Part shown: in pieces, positions 24,081 to 36,140 of the stretch
Layout of the letters: each line of letters starts with the position of its first letter
How positions within the stretch are numbered: position 1 is the stretch's first letter
Origin: Corinectria fuckeliana
Taxonomy: Eukaryota > Ascomycota > Sordariomycetes > Hypocreales > Nectriaceae
Direction of reading: 5' to 3'
DNA: 64,000 nucleotides
Assembly: GCA_019137255.1 (NCBI GenBank)
Contig: WPDH01000152.1
Coordinates: 124,001 to 188,000 of the forward strand
Position numbers and translations under genes: made by a program
Notes under the pieces: generated by a model
The model's database searches: none
What the model was told of the DNA's origin: nothing
Seen by the model: the letters and a program-made list of their open reading frames with translations, nothing else

Positions 24081-25963
24081 TTACAAAGTGTCACCTACGA
24101 CACTCCGGTGGCCGTCCTCAATCATGTACTTCCTGCCAGGGACGCTCGCAAAGAGCGACTCCATGACCTTGCCCTTTTGGACTTTGCGCACACCGCCGAG
24201 GTACTCGCTGACGTCGCTGAGGCCGCGGATCTGGTCGTCGAGGGTCAGGGTGGTGGAGTTGACGCCGCGGACGAGCGGCGAGACGAGCTTGCTGCGGAGG
24301 GTCTCGAGGGAGGCCTTGAGGGTCAGCAGCTTGCCGTTGTGCTCGACCAGGATGCCCTTGTTGCGGACCGTCTTGTCGCGCACGTTGCGGAGGAGCAGGC
24401 GGTTCTGCTCGAACTTGCGCAGCTCGGCGGCGCGGGTGCCCAGGAGGCGCGTCCACAGGCTGGCGAGCAGGTCGGCGTGCAGCTCCTCCTGGGCCGACGA
24501 CTCGCGCACGACGGTGCGGGCGAGGTTGAGGAAGTGGAAGTCGACGGCCTCGAACAGCGCGAACAGCGTGACGCTGTGCTGCAGCTCGGCCTGGATGCTG
24601 TCCTCGAGCACGGCCAGGAACTCGGTGAAGAGCAGCTGCACCATGCGCTGCTCGCGCTGCGGGTTGCTGAGCCCGAAGATGTGCATCGTCAGACGGCCTA
24701 GCGGCGTGGGCGAGCCGGCGGCGTCCTCGAGCACGTGCGTCTGCGAGAAGAGGTTGTGCAGGTTGTCGTAGGCGGAGGAGAGGGTGGAGGGCGCGGGGGA
24801 GGAGTTGAGGCGGTTGAGGTGCATCCTGGCCCAATCCATGACGTTGAGGATGCTGGAGTTTGGGGGAAAAGAGTCAAAAACGTGGGAAAGGGAGGGGAGG
24901 GATTCATTTCTTACCCGTCAATGTCGCCGTCGACGCGGGCGAAGAACTTGGTCATCTCAATGGCCAGCGTCTTCATGGTCTCGCTGAGGGCGTCGAGATC
25001 GGCGACGATGCTGGGGGCGTCGCGCATGTCGCTGGTGCGCACGCTCTCGCCGAGGTCCCAGACGGCGACGCTGGTGGCCTGGAGGTCGTGGACCTGGGCG
25101 ACGGCGTGCTCCGAGTAGTAGATGAGCGGCTCGAAGGAGCGCGCGAGCCCGGCGACCTTGACGAGGTCGCCGGCGGGACGGGGCGCGGCCGGCTGCAGCA
25201 GCGACTTGACGGCCGAGAGGGAGAGGAGCGCGACGAGGAGCGCGGTGAGCGTCGACGCCCACGTGCGCGTGAGGGATGCGTAGTGGTCGCGGGCGAAGGC
25301 CATGGCGGATTCGATGGGTTCGGTGCGCTGCTGGACCTCGGCGCGGACGGCGAAGCGGATGTCTACGGGGAGAGGAGTTAGTATAAGATATTGGCTAGGT
25401 GTTGTATAACAAGCTCGGGGGAAGTAGCTCGACGACTGCTCACAGTTATCTGACGGGATATGCGCGTCTCTCACGGCCAAGGCGGTGGTGGCTGCGGGAG
25501 TGGTGGTCCGGTCATGCATGTTGACCTGTATGGTGCGGTCCTCGGTCCTCACGGGGCTCAGGCTCCGGCCCTTGCCGGGACTCGCGCTCCCCTTGGGCAG
25601 GCGGGTGCGGATGGCCCGCTCGAGGATCAAGTCGTCCAGGCTATCACCTTCGTCGTCGTCGTCGTCGTCGTAGGCGTCCAGCTCTGAGAGGGTCTCGCGC
25701 AGCGGCGGCAGGGTGGCGAGCACATCATGGGGCCCCCTCCAGAAGCCGCTGCTCCGGTCGCCGTTGCCGAGCCTCCGCCACGCCGGCGGCGAGTACCCAC
25801 CGGCGGAAGCGATTTCCGAGTCCTCGAGATCCGGCTCGGTCATGGCTGCCTCGCTGCGCCGGGCCGAGTGGGGGTGATTGTGGTGGTGGTGATGCATCGA
25901 CGGGCTTGCCGGGGGTTCGAAGTCCCGCAACGAGGCGTCGAGGCCGTCGAGGGGATCGTTCAT
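24081..25963 (-). CDS. Conserved fungal membrane protein of unknown function
   Basis: Three exons (25963-25444, 25362-24915, 24852-24081) give 579 residues. The introns are 81 and 62 nt with GTGAGC and GTAAGA donors. The start at MNDPLDGLDASLRDFEPP was chosen because the conserved-looking sequence begins there. The first roughly 175 residues are disordered, with His- and Asp-runs. A hydrophobic segment near residues 210-230 (TLTALLVALLSLSAV) can span a membrane. The rest is helical, with stretches such as LARSFEPLIYYSEHA, VAVWDLGESVR and FLAVLEDSIQAELQHS suggesting coiled coil. I recognise the overall pattern as a widespread uncharacterised protein of filamentous fungi and assign no function. 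An ORF in another frame overlaps its 5' end. Confidence 0.72.
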
Positions 25964-26585
25964 GGTCCGGCTGGCCCTGGCCCTGGCGCTTCTTGTCCGG
26001 GGTGCGCGGGGCTTCACGGGGTTCGCGGGTGGCGGACTTGGACTTGCGGGGAGACGGCGACGGAGACCCGCGGTGATAGTCCAGAAGGGTTTCGCGGGCG
26101 GTGCGACGACGTCGATGTTGTTGTTGTTGAAGTTCCTGTTGCGTGAGGACCTGTAGCTGTCGCTCTACTTCCTCCTCCTCTTCCTGCTGCTGCTGCTGCT
26201 GAAGCTGGCGCTGCTGCTGCTGGCGGTGGTGGCGACGACGAGCGAGGACAATGTCCTGGCCGGCAATGACGAGCTGCTGCTGGTCCTCGAACACGAGCTG
26301 GCTGGACCGAAAGGGCGGTTCGGGGAGCGCCTTGTCGAAGCGGGCGGACGGCAACGACTGGCCGCTGCTGTGATTGTTGTTGTTGTTACCAGATGTGAAT
26401 GGGCGGAGGAGCGACGAGAGCGACGGCAGAGGCAACCCGAATCGCGGGAGACCGAGGGCGTAGAGGCGCGGGATGTAGAGGGCGAGGAAGACGAAGAACA
26501 GGACGACGGAGACGAGAAAGGTGCTCGGGGCGATGCTGATGCTGATGAGGGAGACGTTGTTGTTGACGGTCAGGAATGAATTCAT
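25725..26585 (-). CDS. Membrane-anchored Gln-rich ORF overlapping the start of the membrane protein gene
   Basis: An ATG at 26585 opens 286 codons in a frame different from the gene that follows. The first 65 residues look truly coding. They have C-ending codons and a strong hydrophobic helix (FLVSVVLFFVFLALYI), followed by a proline-rich stretch, a Gln-rich coiled region and an Arg/Ser/Pro-rich segment. The bias persists to about 25975, where CAGGGC units occur, and then passes to the other frame. The residues past that point are probably not real. This may be the true N-terminus of the downstream protein joined across an unseen intron or a sequence error, or a separate small gene. Confidence 0.45.
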   Translation of the reverse strand: MNSFLTVNNNVSLISISIAPSTFLVSVVLFFVFLALYIPRLYALGLPRFGLPLPSLSSLLRPFTSGNNNNNHSSGQSLPSARFDKALPEPPFRSSQLVFEDQQQLVIAGQDIVLARRRHHRQQQQRQLQQQQQQEEEEEVERQLQVLTQQELQQQQHRRRRTARETLLDYHRGSPSPSPRKSKSATREPREAPRTPDKKRQGQGQPDHERSPRRPRRLVAGLRTPGKPVDASPPPQSPPLGPAQRGSHDRAGSRGLGNRFRRWVLAAGVAEARQRRPEQRLLEGAP

Positions 26586-28037
26586 GGCCGCCGCCCGGAG
26601 GGACAGACAGACGGATGGACGGATAAGCAGGGGCGAGCGGAGAGTAAGAGTCAGAAGAGTTGAAGAGTCTGTGCGAGTGTGTGTGTATGTGTTTTGTATG
26701 AGGCGTGTATGAGACAGACGAATAGAGTTGAGTGAGTGAGTGAGTGAGTGAGTGAGTGAGTGAGTGAGTGAGTGAGTGAGTAAGTGGGTGAATTGAATCG
26801 GTATCAAGGGTTCGTCTGTCTAACACCGACGGGTGCCGGCAAGTATCCTGCGAGGGGCAGACAGTGCAGGGGCAGGATATAATTGGTTAGGCCCCGTACA
26901 ATTTGGGATAGATGCAATAAAGTACTCGTACAGCAGCGAGCAAAAGAGATGAATAGGGGAAGAAGATGAAACACATAGGTAGACAGAGAGACAGAGAGAC
27001 AGACAGATAGATAGACAGATAGACACGCACTTGACTTAGCAGAACCGCTTGCTCCTCTCTCCATTCCCGCTTTTCTCACAGTTTCCCTTAAGCGATACGT
27101 ATTATAACCAGCTTAAACAGTCCCCGTCCCCATCTCCATCCCCCGAAATCAAAGAGGTTGGGGACGGGCCCCCCCTTCCAACGGAGAAAAAGGGCTGGGA
27201 TCATTATGTCCCCCAGTTGGCCCAATCAGTCGTCGCCAACGACCAGAAACCGACCGTTTCGGCGACCCCGCGGGCCACTTTACACGCTGGTTGGGCGCGC
27301 GTTGCTTCGCGTTTGCCAGCATCACTGACGGTGGCCTGACGCGCAAGGCATCCCCGCCTAATTAGTACTAAGAGAAGGGGGGGGGGGATCACGAGGGTGG
27401 TGGCGGGGTTCCACGGGTACGTACCCCCCCGGCTCTGAGAGGAGAAGCAGAAGCATCAACAAGCCATCCATTCTTTTCCTTCTTACAAAGTGCTCACTCT
27501 ATCAAGCAAGTAAAGTCTAGGTATGGATATTCAGGCTCAACCAAGTACGAACAGTCCCGCTACGCACTCGACTCTGGCAAAGAAGGAAAAAGAAGAAAAG
27601 AATAGGATTTCCTTGTAGCCAAAACACAAAGCTACTAGAGCAGTGGAGACGTGTCTTGTTATGCCATCCTCTTGTTGTTGTTTGTTTTGTTATTCCTCGC
27701 GAACGTTGCTCGGCCTTTGATACGCTGTCGTCGATGCGTCCATCGCGAACTCCATTGGCTGCGTCCAAGATGCCGGCCACGCTCCGATTGGGGCCCGCTT
27801 CCCGGTCTCCTCTGCTGTCTTTTCTTTCCTCGTCTTGTCATTGACTTGCTGCCTGTCTCACTCATTGCCCATCCTGGGCGGTGCTGGGCTGGGAAATCCC
27901 ACATCGCATGAACCCCCCCGGGGCCTGGATCAAGCACCCAGCTGATAAGAGTCAAAACCCGGCAAGTAATGAGCCATGTGGCAAGAAAGGATCCGTAAAG
28001 TACACATACATATATATATTCCATAGATTTTACAGCT
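26586..28037. other. Intergenic region with simple repeats
   Basis: This is the promoter side of the membrane-protein locus and the 3' flank of the HET gene. Besides the GAGT tract it has an AGAC/AGAT-rich stretch at about 26975-27025 and a G-run near 27378-27387. No gene was recognised. Confidence 0.55.
26724..26782. repeat. GAGT tetranucleotide microsatellite
   Basis: About fourteen near-perfect GAGT units lie in the presumed leader of the leftward membrane-protein locus. In one minus-strand frame they read as Thr-His-Ser-Leu repeats, which is an artefact of the repeat. Confidence 0.9.
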
Positions 28038-30062
28038 CTACCTGTCGCTTTCCACCACCTCCACTTCCAGCTCGCACGCGAGCCGCCCCAGAAACTCGGC
28101 TCGCTTCATCGTCGCACGCACCTTGACTCCGGCGCACAAGCTCTCGACCGTCGGCCGCGCCCGCTGCATGAACAGCCCTATCACCGCGCTCGAGATCATC
28201 GGCCGCCCCCGCGCCAGCTGATCCTGCCCGCCGCCGCCGTCGTCGTCCTCCGCATCCTCCGCGCCGTGGCCGTTGCCGTTGTGCGCCGCCGCCGCCGCCG
28301 CCGACGACCCCGACCGCCCCGTCAGCCACGGCAGCCGGATCTCCTCGTTCAGCATGTCGCCCGCCAGCTGGTCCGCTAGCCCCGGCCGGAACTCGGCCGA
28401 CCCCGTCAGCTTCGCCCACGACTGCACGAAGCACACCGGGATGCTGTTGTCCCAGAGCCGCGGCGCCCCGCGGTCGTCGTGCATCAGCGACATGGCCGTC
28501 CCCAGCTCCACGAGCCCCCACCATATCAGGAACTCCCGCCCCGGCCCCGCGCTGAGGAACACCACCCCGTAGATCGGATTGTCGATGGACAAGAACGCGA
28601 TGTGCTCCGAGCTGATGTATCGCCGTGACCCCGTGTACGCTGCCCGCTGCTGGATGCTGCTGTTCCTTGCCGGCAGGCTGAGCTTGAACGGGAACACTCC
28701 TCGTGCTCCTGGTCCATCCGGCGCGTTCTCCAGCATGATCGTCTCCTTCTTCAGATCTCCAGGATCGTACTCGACCGACTGGATCTCTGTTTCCACCTGC
28801 CGCATCAGCATTTGACTCTCTAGTTCATCACCGTATCCAGAAACAAAAGCCCCTTCCTGAGAATAAGGTAGTCACTTACTGCTGCGATACCCGGGCATTT
28901 CGCCATCGGCCATAAGGAACCCGGACCGCTTAGGCTCGATAATCATTATGACGTTCGGATGCAGCCGCCTGAATGCGACGCCTCCACTGGCACTCGCCTC
29001 GAGGAGAATCGCCGCCCGCGCCAGCGTGTCCGACGACAGGCTGCAGTCGAGAACAGCCAGCCACTGGCGCTCCTCCTCGCCCTTCTCGGTCCCGCCGGCT
29101 CGGGTCGAGTACGTGATGCGGCAGGGACACTTCCACACGCGCACCTCCAGGCCGCGCGCCGTCATCATCATCCCGAACCGCGCTGGATTCTCCTGGCCCC
29201 CAAACGTCCGTAGGTTGAAGTGCTTGGGCGAATCGGCAAAGTAGTGCATCTGGCGCAGCGGCTCGGACCCGCCCGCCACCAGCGGCGATCGCCAGATGAG
29301 CATGGACTGGTCCTGCGTCGTCTTGAGCATCTCCTCCTGCAGCCGCAGGAACGCCTTGTCACCCTCGCCGTAGAGCACCGGCATGTTGACGCCGAAGATG
29401 CCCATCAGAGAGTACGCCATGTCTTCGCGCCGGGCCGTCTCCCGGTGCGCCGCCCAGCCCATCCGCGTGGCGATGTTCTCCTGATGGAGTAGTAGCGATA
29501 CGTTGCGCTGCCTGCGCCTCGAGGCATCCCGCCCGCTCAGGAGAGCCTCGCCGATGCCTGTGACGCGGCTGATGCGGTCTGCGAGGCTACCCCTCGTGCC
29601 CAGCGACACCCAGTCGCGGCTGAAGAACTCGACGTCGTCCGGGGCGAGAAGCTCCTGCAACGTCCACCCTCGCCTGAACCAGCGGCTCGAATCCAAGTTT
29701 TCTGCGGTGCCGTCGGGGCGCGTCGTAACGTCGGACAGGTACGCATAGCACGCGGTGGCATCTCGGTACCACCCAAACATGGAATTGACAGCCTCGGACA
29801 GTTCCGCGCTGCTGGACTTGTCGATGCAGCACGTGTCGATCCACACATGCGTGAAGCCCTGCTTCAACGCCGCCTCGCAAGTCCGCGACACCTTCCGATA
29901 CCCATCCGTGTTCTTCTGCCGCGTTTCCCGCAGCCGCTCCGGGTTGCGCACATCGTCAAAGAGGACCTCGTCCTGGCCCCACGTATGCGACAGGATGGCG
30001 TAGGTCCCCGGCTGGTCCCCCACATCCTCCAGCTCGAGAGTCTTGGTGTTGAGGAGTCTCAT
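28038..30062 (-). CDS. HET-domain (heterokaryon incompatibility) protein
   Basis: Two exons (30062-28880 and 28819-28038, 60-nt intron with GTAAGT donor and a CTAG acceptor) encode 654 residues. The HET domain fills the first roughly 240 residues. Its blocks are YAILSHTWGQDEVLF, YRKVSRTCEAALKQGFTHVW, IDTCCIDKSSSAELSEAVNSM, WFRRGWTLQELLAP, and the family's tail MPVLYGEGDKAFLRLQEEML. The C-terminal half has no known domain, and it includes an Ala/Gly/Asp-rich loop near residue 575. HET proteins trigger cell death when genetically unlike hyphae fuse, or act in other recognition responses. No partner domain (NACHT, ankyrin, WD40) is attached, so the trigger is unknown. Confidence 0.9.
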
Positions 30063-30872
30063 GACGCCGCCTCGGGAACCGGACTAGGAGCAGTTGCAGG
30101 CGCAGGCGCAGACGCGGACGCGGACGCGTTCTAGATTGAAGAGTAGGAAGAAGACAAAAAGCTGGTTCATCGCCTGTGTTTCAGCCAGTGGTCGTCACGG
30201 TGACATCTTGCCCATTCGGGCGGAGCTCGCTTCGTCGACCGAGGTCAGCTGCGCAAAAAAAAAAGGAAGAGAGATCGACGCCAGCGAGAGGCCAATTGGA
30301 TACGAGGGAACGGTTATAAATAGACACGACACGATCCCGATCCTGTTTCCGAGGGCGAAAAGAATCCATCCTTTGAATCTTTCCCAGCATGTGGGTGGTT
30401 GAAATAAACGACCGCTAGGAGGCCCACGTGATGTAGCTCAAACTCGTGCGGGGATGCACTCGTTCGCAGCCTGTGCATGCAATGCTGCATTGCGATGATG
30501 TAAGTAGACTATCTAGACTACATACTTAGTCTTCCGTACGTGCGTCAAAGTATAAAGGTTCACTCGAGCAGGGCCGGACTCGTCATCATAGCCCAATCAT
30601 TCAGGATACTCATAATGGAAATGAATGAGCGTTATCTCTACTCCCCTGTATCCCATTCTTCTCCTAAACATATCCGTCTGAAAGTATAATCATGGTGCTC
30701 CTTTCTCCGATCAAAACGCTCTGCGCCCCTGCAACGGAAACAAGTGAACAGGACACCGTGTGAACGCGCTTTCCGTGTACGTGCAACCGTCCTACTGCCG
30801 AGTATTCCTCATCAGTCCCGTCGCTTCTTTCACTCCAGTCTAGCTCCAAGCTTGATCATGTCAAGCTGCATC
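30063..30872. other. Intergenic: HET gene promoter and USP gene 3' flank
   Basis: The first part has GC-rich hexamer-like repeats (GGCGCAGACGCGGACGCGGA, near 30098-30127) just upstream of the HET start. The remainder shows no coding signal or RNA gene. Confidence 0.55.
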
Positions 30873-33142
30873 TCAGTCGATCTTGGCGTTGGCCAGACTC
30901 TTGGCCGTCGGGTTGCTCAAGTTGTTCACTTGCTTCACGTCGGCCCTCTTATACTTGCCCTGCTTCCGCAGCCTCTTCCTCGCTACCATTACGGGGACAG
31001 AGCTCTTGGTCACTAGGTAGTTTGAGAAAGATCCAAGAATAACACTGTCTTCTCGTTAGTATTGTGCACGTTCCACGCAACCAAGCGAATACGTACCCCT
31101 TCAATGCACTGCGGCCTCGGCTTCCAATAACGACCAAGGTTGGGTTGACAAGGTCGATCACCTCCGTAATCAAATGCTTAGGGTTCTTACACTGCATCAC
31201 TTCCACGATGACTCGCACCTGCAGGCTCGTCTTTCTCAGTAGGCGTAGGACCCGGTCAGTAATGTCCTTGACTGCCCGGCGACGGTCCTCGTCAGCCCTG
31301 CTGCGGTCTCCACGGCTTGACGGCGCAGGCGACGTGTTGGGAGTACTAGCCCTAGAGTCTCCCCGCAGGTGCATGGCCGATGCGCGAACAAAGTCCGGAA
31401 CCGCCGACATGCTTTGAGGTTGAGTCTTGGAGTTCGTAACGCTGTTGAGGGCGGCAGCCTGCTCCCTCATGGCCTTGTGCTCGTCTGGTATCATCACGGA
31501 GCCGTCGGATCCAGCGACGCCAGTTTCCTCGTCGACACAGTAGATGGCAAGCAATGTGTCCCCGTCCCTCAGCACAGTACCAATCGCCCACTCCAATGCG
31601 TGTGTAGACTCGTCGCTGAGATCTGTTGCAACCAAATACTTTCGCAGCCGGTTGTGCTCGTCTTCGGCAGCTTGTGAAATCTTGCTGTACTCTCCGCGAT
31701 AGATGATGCGAATGGCACGGTGAGCCTCCGGGGTAGATATGACGTTGGTCATGGAGAATGAAAGCTTCTGGGCTCGCTTGATGTCATCCATGTCGGCTTC
31801 CTCATCCGAACCAACCATGGATGCCGCTGTCGAGCCTGGCTCCTGGTCATAGCTCGTATTGGGATGCACAGAGGCCTTCGACGGCTTGACGTTGTCGCCG
31901 GAGGGGTTGGTAACTTTGATTTCAGGCTCCGAGAGGAGAGACCGGTAGACGTATTTGGGTTGCTGTGATGCGACGTGTGTTCCTAGATGAACTATCAGTA
32001 TCTCGAGACAAATACAGGGGAGGGCACATACGCTCTTCCTCTGCGGCGGCGAGTAGACTCATCGACTTTCTATCATGCTTGTTCGACCCCGACCGACGCC
32101 CATTGCCTGCGGTCTCCTCATCGCCCTCGGCAACGTGGTTCAAGGCCCGCGGATCCTTCTTACGACCGCGGTCCTCATCGTCAGAGGAATATGGCTCGTC
32201 CTCTTCACTGGATCCAAGATGCTCGCCATCAGGACCCATATAGTCCTTGACCAACCTCCCGCCTTGGCTTTGGCTGCTCGAGTCGCCTCGCTTGCGCATC
32301 GGCAGAGCCGCCAGGCTTCCACTAGAAAAGGCAAGGTTGGCATCGGATAGCCGACGGTATGCGTTGGTGATGTCGATCGTCTGGCCATCGTCGAGCGTCG
32401 CCGTGCCGGGCACTCGCATGGGCGAGGGGGCTGGAGACCTCGAACGAGAAGCTATTCGTTGGTTGCTGGGGGATTTGGACTTGTTGCCACCGAGACGACC
32501 GCCAAAGGAGCCGCGGTCACCACCGGGAATCTGAAGGCCACTCAAGTCGCCGGCACGAAGGGCCTCGGCGAGAGCGCCAGCGGACTGCCTTTTCTTGCCA
32601 CCCTGGGTGTTTCTCTTGGGCAATTGCTGGGCGCCAGCGTTGTGGGTGAGATATCCAGAAAACTGGTAGTCGGAGATTGGATCATTGCGGCCAGCCGAGG
32701 ATCGAGGGCCAAACTCGACGGGCTTTGACGACGCATCGGAAAAGCTCCGCATGTGAGCACTGCTGGGAAGCGCTGGCGTGGCCTTGCTAGCAACGGGGGA
32801 GCTCGGTGTTGTGCTAGTGCCAGGGAGCTTCGAAGGACCACCCGAGGGCGTGTCCGAGCCGAACAGACTTCTCAGGGTGGACGGAGGTGGGGAGCTGGCA
32901 TCAAGCATGCTCCGCACCGGGGCCTGCCGGGGAGAGCCAGGCTGATTGGGAACATCGCCAATGTCCAGCATGCTTCGGACGGGCGATCGTGCAGTCGTAT
33001 ATGGCGACGCAGACCGCACCCGCTCTGGGGAGACGTTGGAGTTGGGGTTGGGCCGAGCTCTGTTCTCCAGCAGAGCGAGGACTTCCTTACGTTCCATATC
33101 GAGCATGGCCTCGATGCTCATAGGTTGCTGGTTGTGCGACAT
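30873..33142 (-). CDS. Universal stress protein (UspA-domain) with long disordered N-terminus
   Basis: Three exons (33142-32032, 31982-31097, 31044-30873) encode 722 residues. The introns are 49 and 52 nt with GTATGT and GTACGT donors. The first roughly 450 residues are disordered and Ser/Pro-rich. A short motif VRSMLD occurs twice (about residues 55-60 and 76-81), with a related EAMLD at the very start. The Usp domain begins near RKYLVATDLSDESTHALEWAI and ends with the nucleotide-binding signature VVIGSRGRSALKG joined across intron 2 to a GSFSNYLV segment, then SSVPVMVARK. The Usp domain is interrupted by a Ser/Arg-rich insert. Usp proteins bind ATP and respond to stress. The long tail suggests regulation by phosphorylation, which is inference. 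Confidence 0.88.
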
Positions 33143-34975
33143 GATGGCGGCTTTATTGCTCAATTGCTCCTATGCGTGAGAGGGCCGTGGGCTGCAGAGT
33201 GGGCGTTGCGAAGATGACGATGAGACAAGGAATGCGGGGAACGAGCCGCAGTCTCTGTTGAAGTGGTCGATGCGTCGGGGATTCGTAGTAAATGAAGCGA
33301 AGTGAGGGTAGATGAAGATATGCTCAATGTCGCTTGGATGCGCAGAAGACGCGAGACTCAACGAGGCAACTTTGGAGCGAGGCGCTGGGATATCGAGGCA
33401 GGCCAACTGAGCATGGTCTTTCCAGTGTGTGGTGGGCGACTCGGGGAACTGGCGCCTTTCAGATCATGGCGCAAACGGGCAGCTGCGGTGCGGTAACGTT
33501 GTCGATGTGTGTTTTTCTTTCTTTCGGCGGCGGAGCAGCTCGGTCGGTGTCGGCGAGCGTAACGGTGCCGAGTATGATCGCGGAAAGAGCTCCTAAGCTG
33601 CAGAGAGTGATGCTTCAATTCGGTGGTTTGTGGTGATGCTGGGAGACGTAATCGGGAGACGAGCGTCGAGGAGAAGAACGAGTGGAGGGTTTGGGTTTGG
33701 GATGGCGAAGAAATCCGGTCTCGACGTGGAGAGGCTGGGCGCCCAAGTGGGGAGGAGGGGCTGCCTCAGTGCGTCCTCCGCCGCTGCCACGACGCACTAG
33801 GTACCTTAGGTTTCGTGGGCTAAGTAGGGCCTTTTCGACGTGACAGTGCGCCTCTGCGACTTTAACGATGAGCTAAATAGGTCGCTGGGTATTTGACACG
33901 GTACCTAGAAACAGGCGCCCGACCGTTAGGGATATTCGCCCTGATAATCAACGAAGGCGAATAGAGGACACTTCGTACATACATAGGCCTAGATATCTAC
34001 CTGTTCGTACCTAGTAGCATGATGCAGATTATCGCAGATGCCCGGCGATGAGATGCTTGCCGTTGACTTGTTTTGGCCATTTGAAACAGCATCCCGTCCC
34101 CACAATCGGGGTCTTGCTTCCCCGCCTCGCGAAAAACATATCCCATTCCCAGCACCTATATTGTAACTGTTATGTGAGCTTGAAATCACATATTCTTTCT
34201 TGTTTTAACGCCTTGATCGACCCCGGCCAAGCCCTTGCTCGCGTCTACTTTATTTGATTTCATCCAAGTTGAACAAATATACTAACCTTGGTACATCTTC
34301 AGCTTCGCCAGATCGATCTCCTCCCGCGGCCTGGACGTCGTCATCGTGGGGTGAGGCCGTCCCGACCAACGACTAACGTCCCACTAGGGTCTCCAGATAG
34401 ATACCGGGCTATCCGTGGGAAACCACTTGGTTCTACACAAACTGAAGAGATTCAATCGTTCTCAGAAGATTTTCCACGTCTTTATCTGACGAATGAGTCG
34501 GTCAATTCATGTTTTCCTATTTGCGGCGACGTCCGATTTTAACTACAGTTTTATCTAAAGGTTCCCGTATTGCCCCGATAGACTATCATTCACATCCTCG
34601 GAAGTTTCTAACCCTCCATCCCCGATGTGCCCCGATCAAACTTCTCGCGTTAACCGCCAAGTGCATGAACGCATCCTCTCAGAGTTGAACTGCACAAGCA
34701 AGCAGCTCAGACCCGCCAGACTTTTCTCTTCAGTGGAGACTGTTGCGAGCGTGCCGTTTTCTGCCGAACGTGCGAACCTACCCATGGTATATGTAGTCTA
34801 GAAACTTACTTCCGGACCTGATCGAGGCCGAAGCGTCGGTTCAATTCGCCGAGGACTGGATAACACGAAACATGGCTTACCCAGGTCCAGGTAGAAAATT
34901 CATATTTCTATCGAAGGTTGGTATAGTTACACATTTTTAGCACATCTACTACTGTACAAGCTGCTCTGCTTCCGT
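33143..34975. other. Intergenic region
   Basis: About 1.8 kb holds the USP promoter and the 3' flank of the uS7m gene. Short ORFs lack motifs, and no tRNA or transposon feature was found. Confidence 0.55.
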
Positions 34976-36140
34976 TTAAATCTTCTTCTTGACCTTGAGC
35001 TTGTTAGAGCCAACGTTGGCTCGGGCTGCCGTGCCCAGCTTGTGCACCTGCTTCCGCTTCTCCCACACACCCGACCGTCCTTCTACGACGGCGATAATCT
35101 CCTCGGCTATCCGGGTCGGGAACTGCTTGCGTCCACTGCCCTTCGAGGGCTTCTTGTTGACCACATCGAGGATCCACTGGAAGGCGATGCGGCGGCGCTG
35201 GCGAACGGCTAGGGGCACGGGCAGCTCGAGGGCGCGTCCACCGCCGCCGGCGCCCGACACGTTGCGGATCTTGAGGAGCGGGGCCACTGAATCGATGGCG
35301 ACGGTAATATACATGATGGGGTTGAGCGGGAGGTGGGATGCCGGCGGGGTTCCGGGTAGGAGGGGGAACTTTGGGCTGTAGATCGGAGCAGGCGCGGTTC
35401 GGAGGAAGTTCATGACGGTGGCCATGTTCTGAGTCGCAAGTTAGTCCTCCGCATAGCAGTCTTTCCTTGCAATCGCACATACCCGCTGCGCAACGCTCAG
35501 CTTGCCATCCCGCATCAGCAGTCGTGTGATCTGCTCTAGTACGGGATGGTATCGCTTCTTCTGGTTGAAGCCTTCCGGCCACGGCCGCCTGGGCAGTCCA
35601 AACTTGTGGCCGGGGTTCTGTAGCTCCCCAGTTTCCTCCTCAACCAGCTCGGCCTGTTCTGCTGCCGCGACGAGAGCCTCTGCTTCTTCGGGTGGAGGGA
35701 TCATACCCTCACGGTAGAGAGTATCCTCTTGCGCCTGCGTCAAGCCGCCTTCGGAGTTGCTCGTCGCCGTACGGCCGCCGTAGAAGAGCTGTTCGAGGGT
35801 CGCATCGTCCAGAGTCTCAACGTTGGAAGATGTAACCTGGAAGAAGCCGAGGCTGTTAGTCCCAAGCCCGGTGCGACGCCCACGTCCCAATTCCTACCTC
35901 GATATCGCCAGTCTCAGCAGGCACTTCGGCGGCATCGTTGTCCTTCGTAATCTCTTGTGATTGAGGCTTTTCGGAGTTGTTGGAGTTGTCAATCGGTTTC
36001 GGGGGTTGGTTGTCTCCTTCGCTTGAGTACCATCGGGTCCGGGGAATCGAGTTGACGAAGGGCTGGGTTCGAGGGGCGACAGGGCTCGATCGAATGGCTA
36101 GAGCTCTACATGCACCCCATATCCTCAATCTTGGAGACAT
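34976..36140 (-). CDS. RSM7: Mitochondrial small-subunit ribosomal protein uS7m
   Basis: Three exons (36140-35898, 35836-35483, 35428-34976) join at codon boundaries to 349 residues. The introns are 61 and 54 nt with GTAGGA and GTATGT donors and CTAAC-type branch sites. The N-terminus (MSPRLRIWGACRALAIRSS, Arg-rich, few acids) fits a mitochondrial presequence. The S7 fold starts around KRYHPVLEQITRLLMRDGKLSVAQR and continues after intron 2. Core motifs are YITVAIDSVAPLLKIR, QRRRIAFQWILDVVNKK and the C-terminal basic tail KLKVKKKI. It binds 12S-type rRNA in the mitoribosome head. An acidic, Glu-rich linker of roughly 100 residues separates presequence and core. Confidence 0.92.

Noticed and set aside
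26386..26826. ORF with Leu-Thr-His-Ser repeats
   Set aside because: It is the GAGT microsatellite read in one frame.
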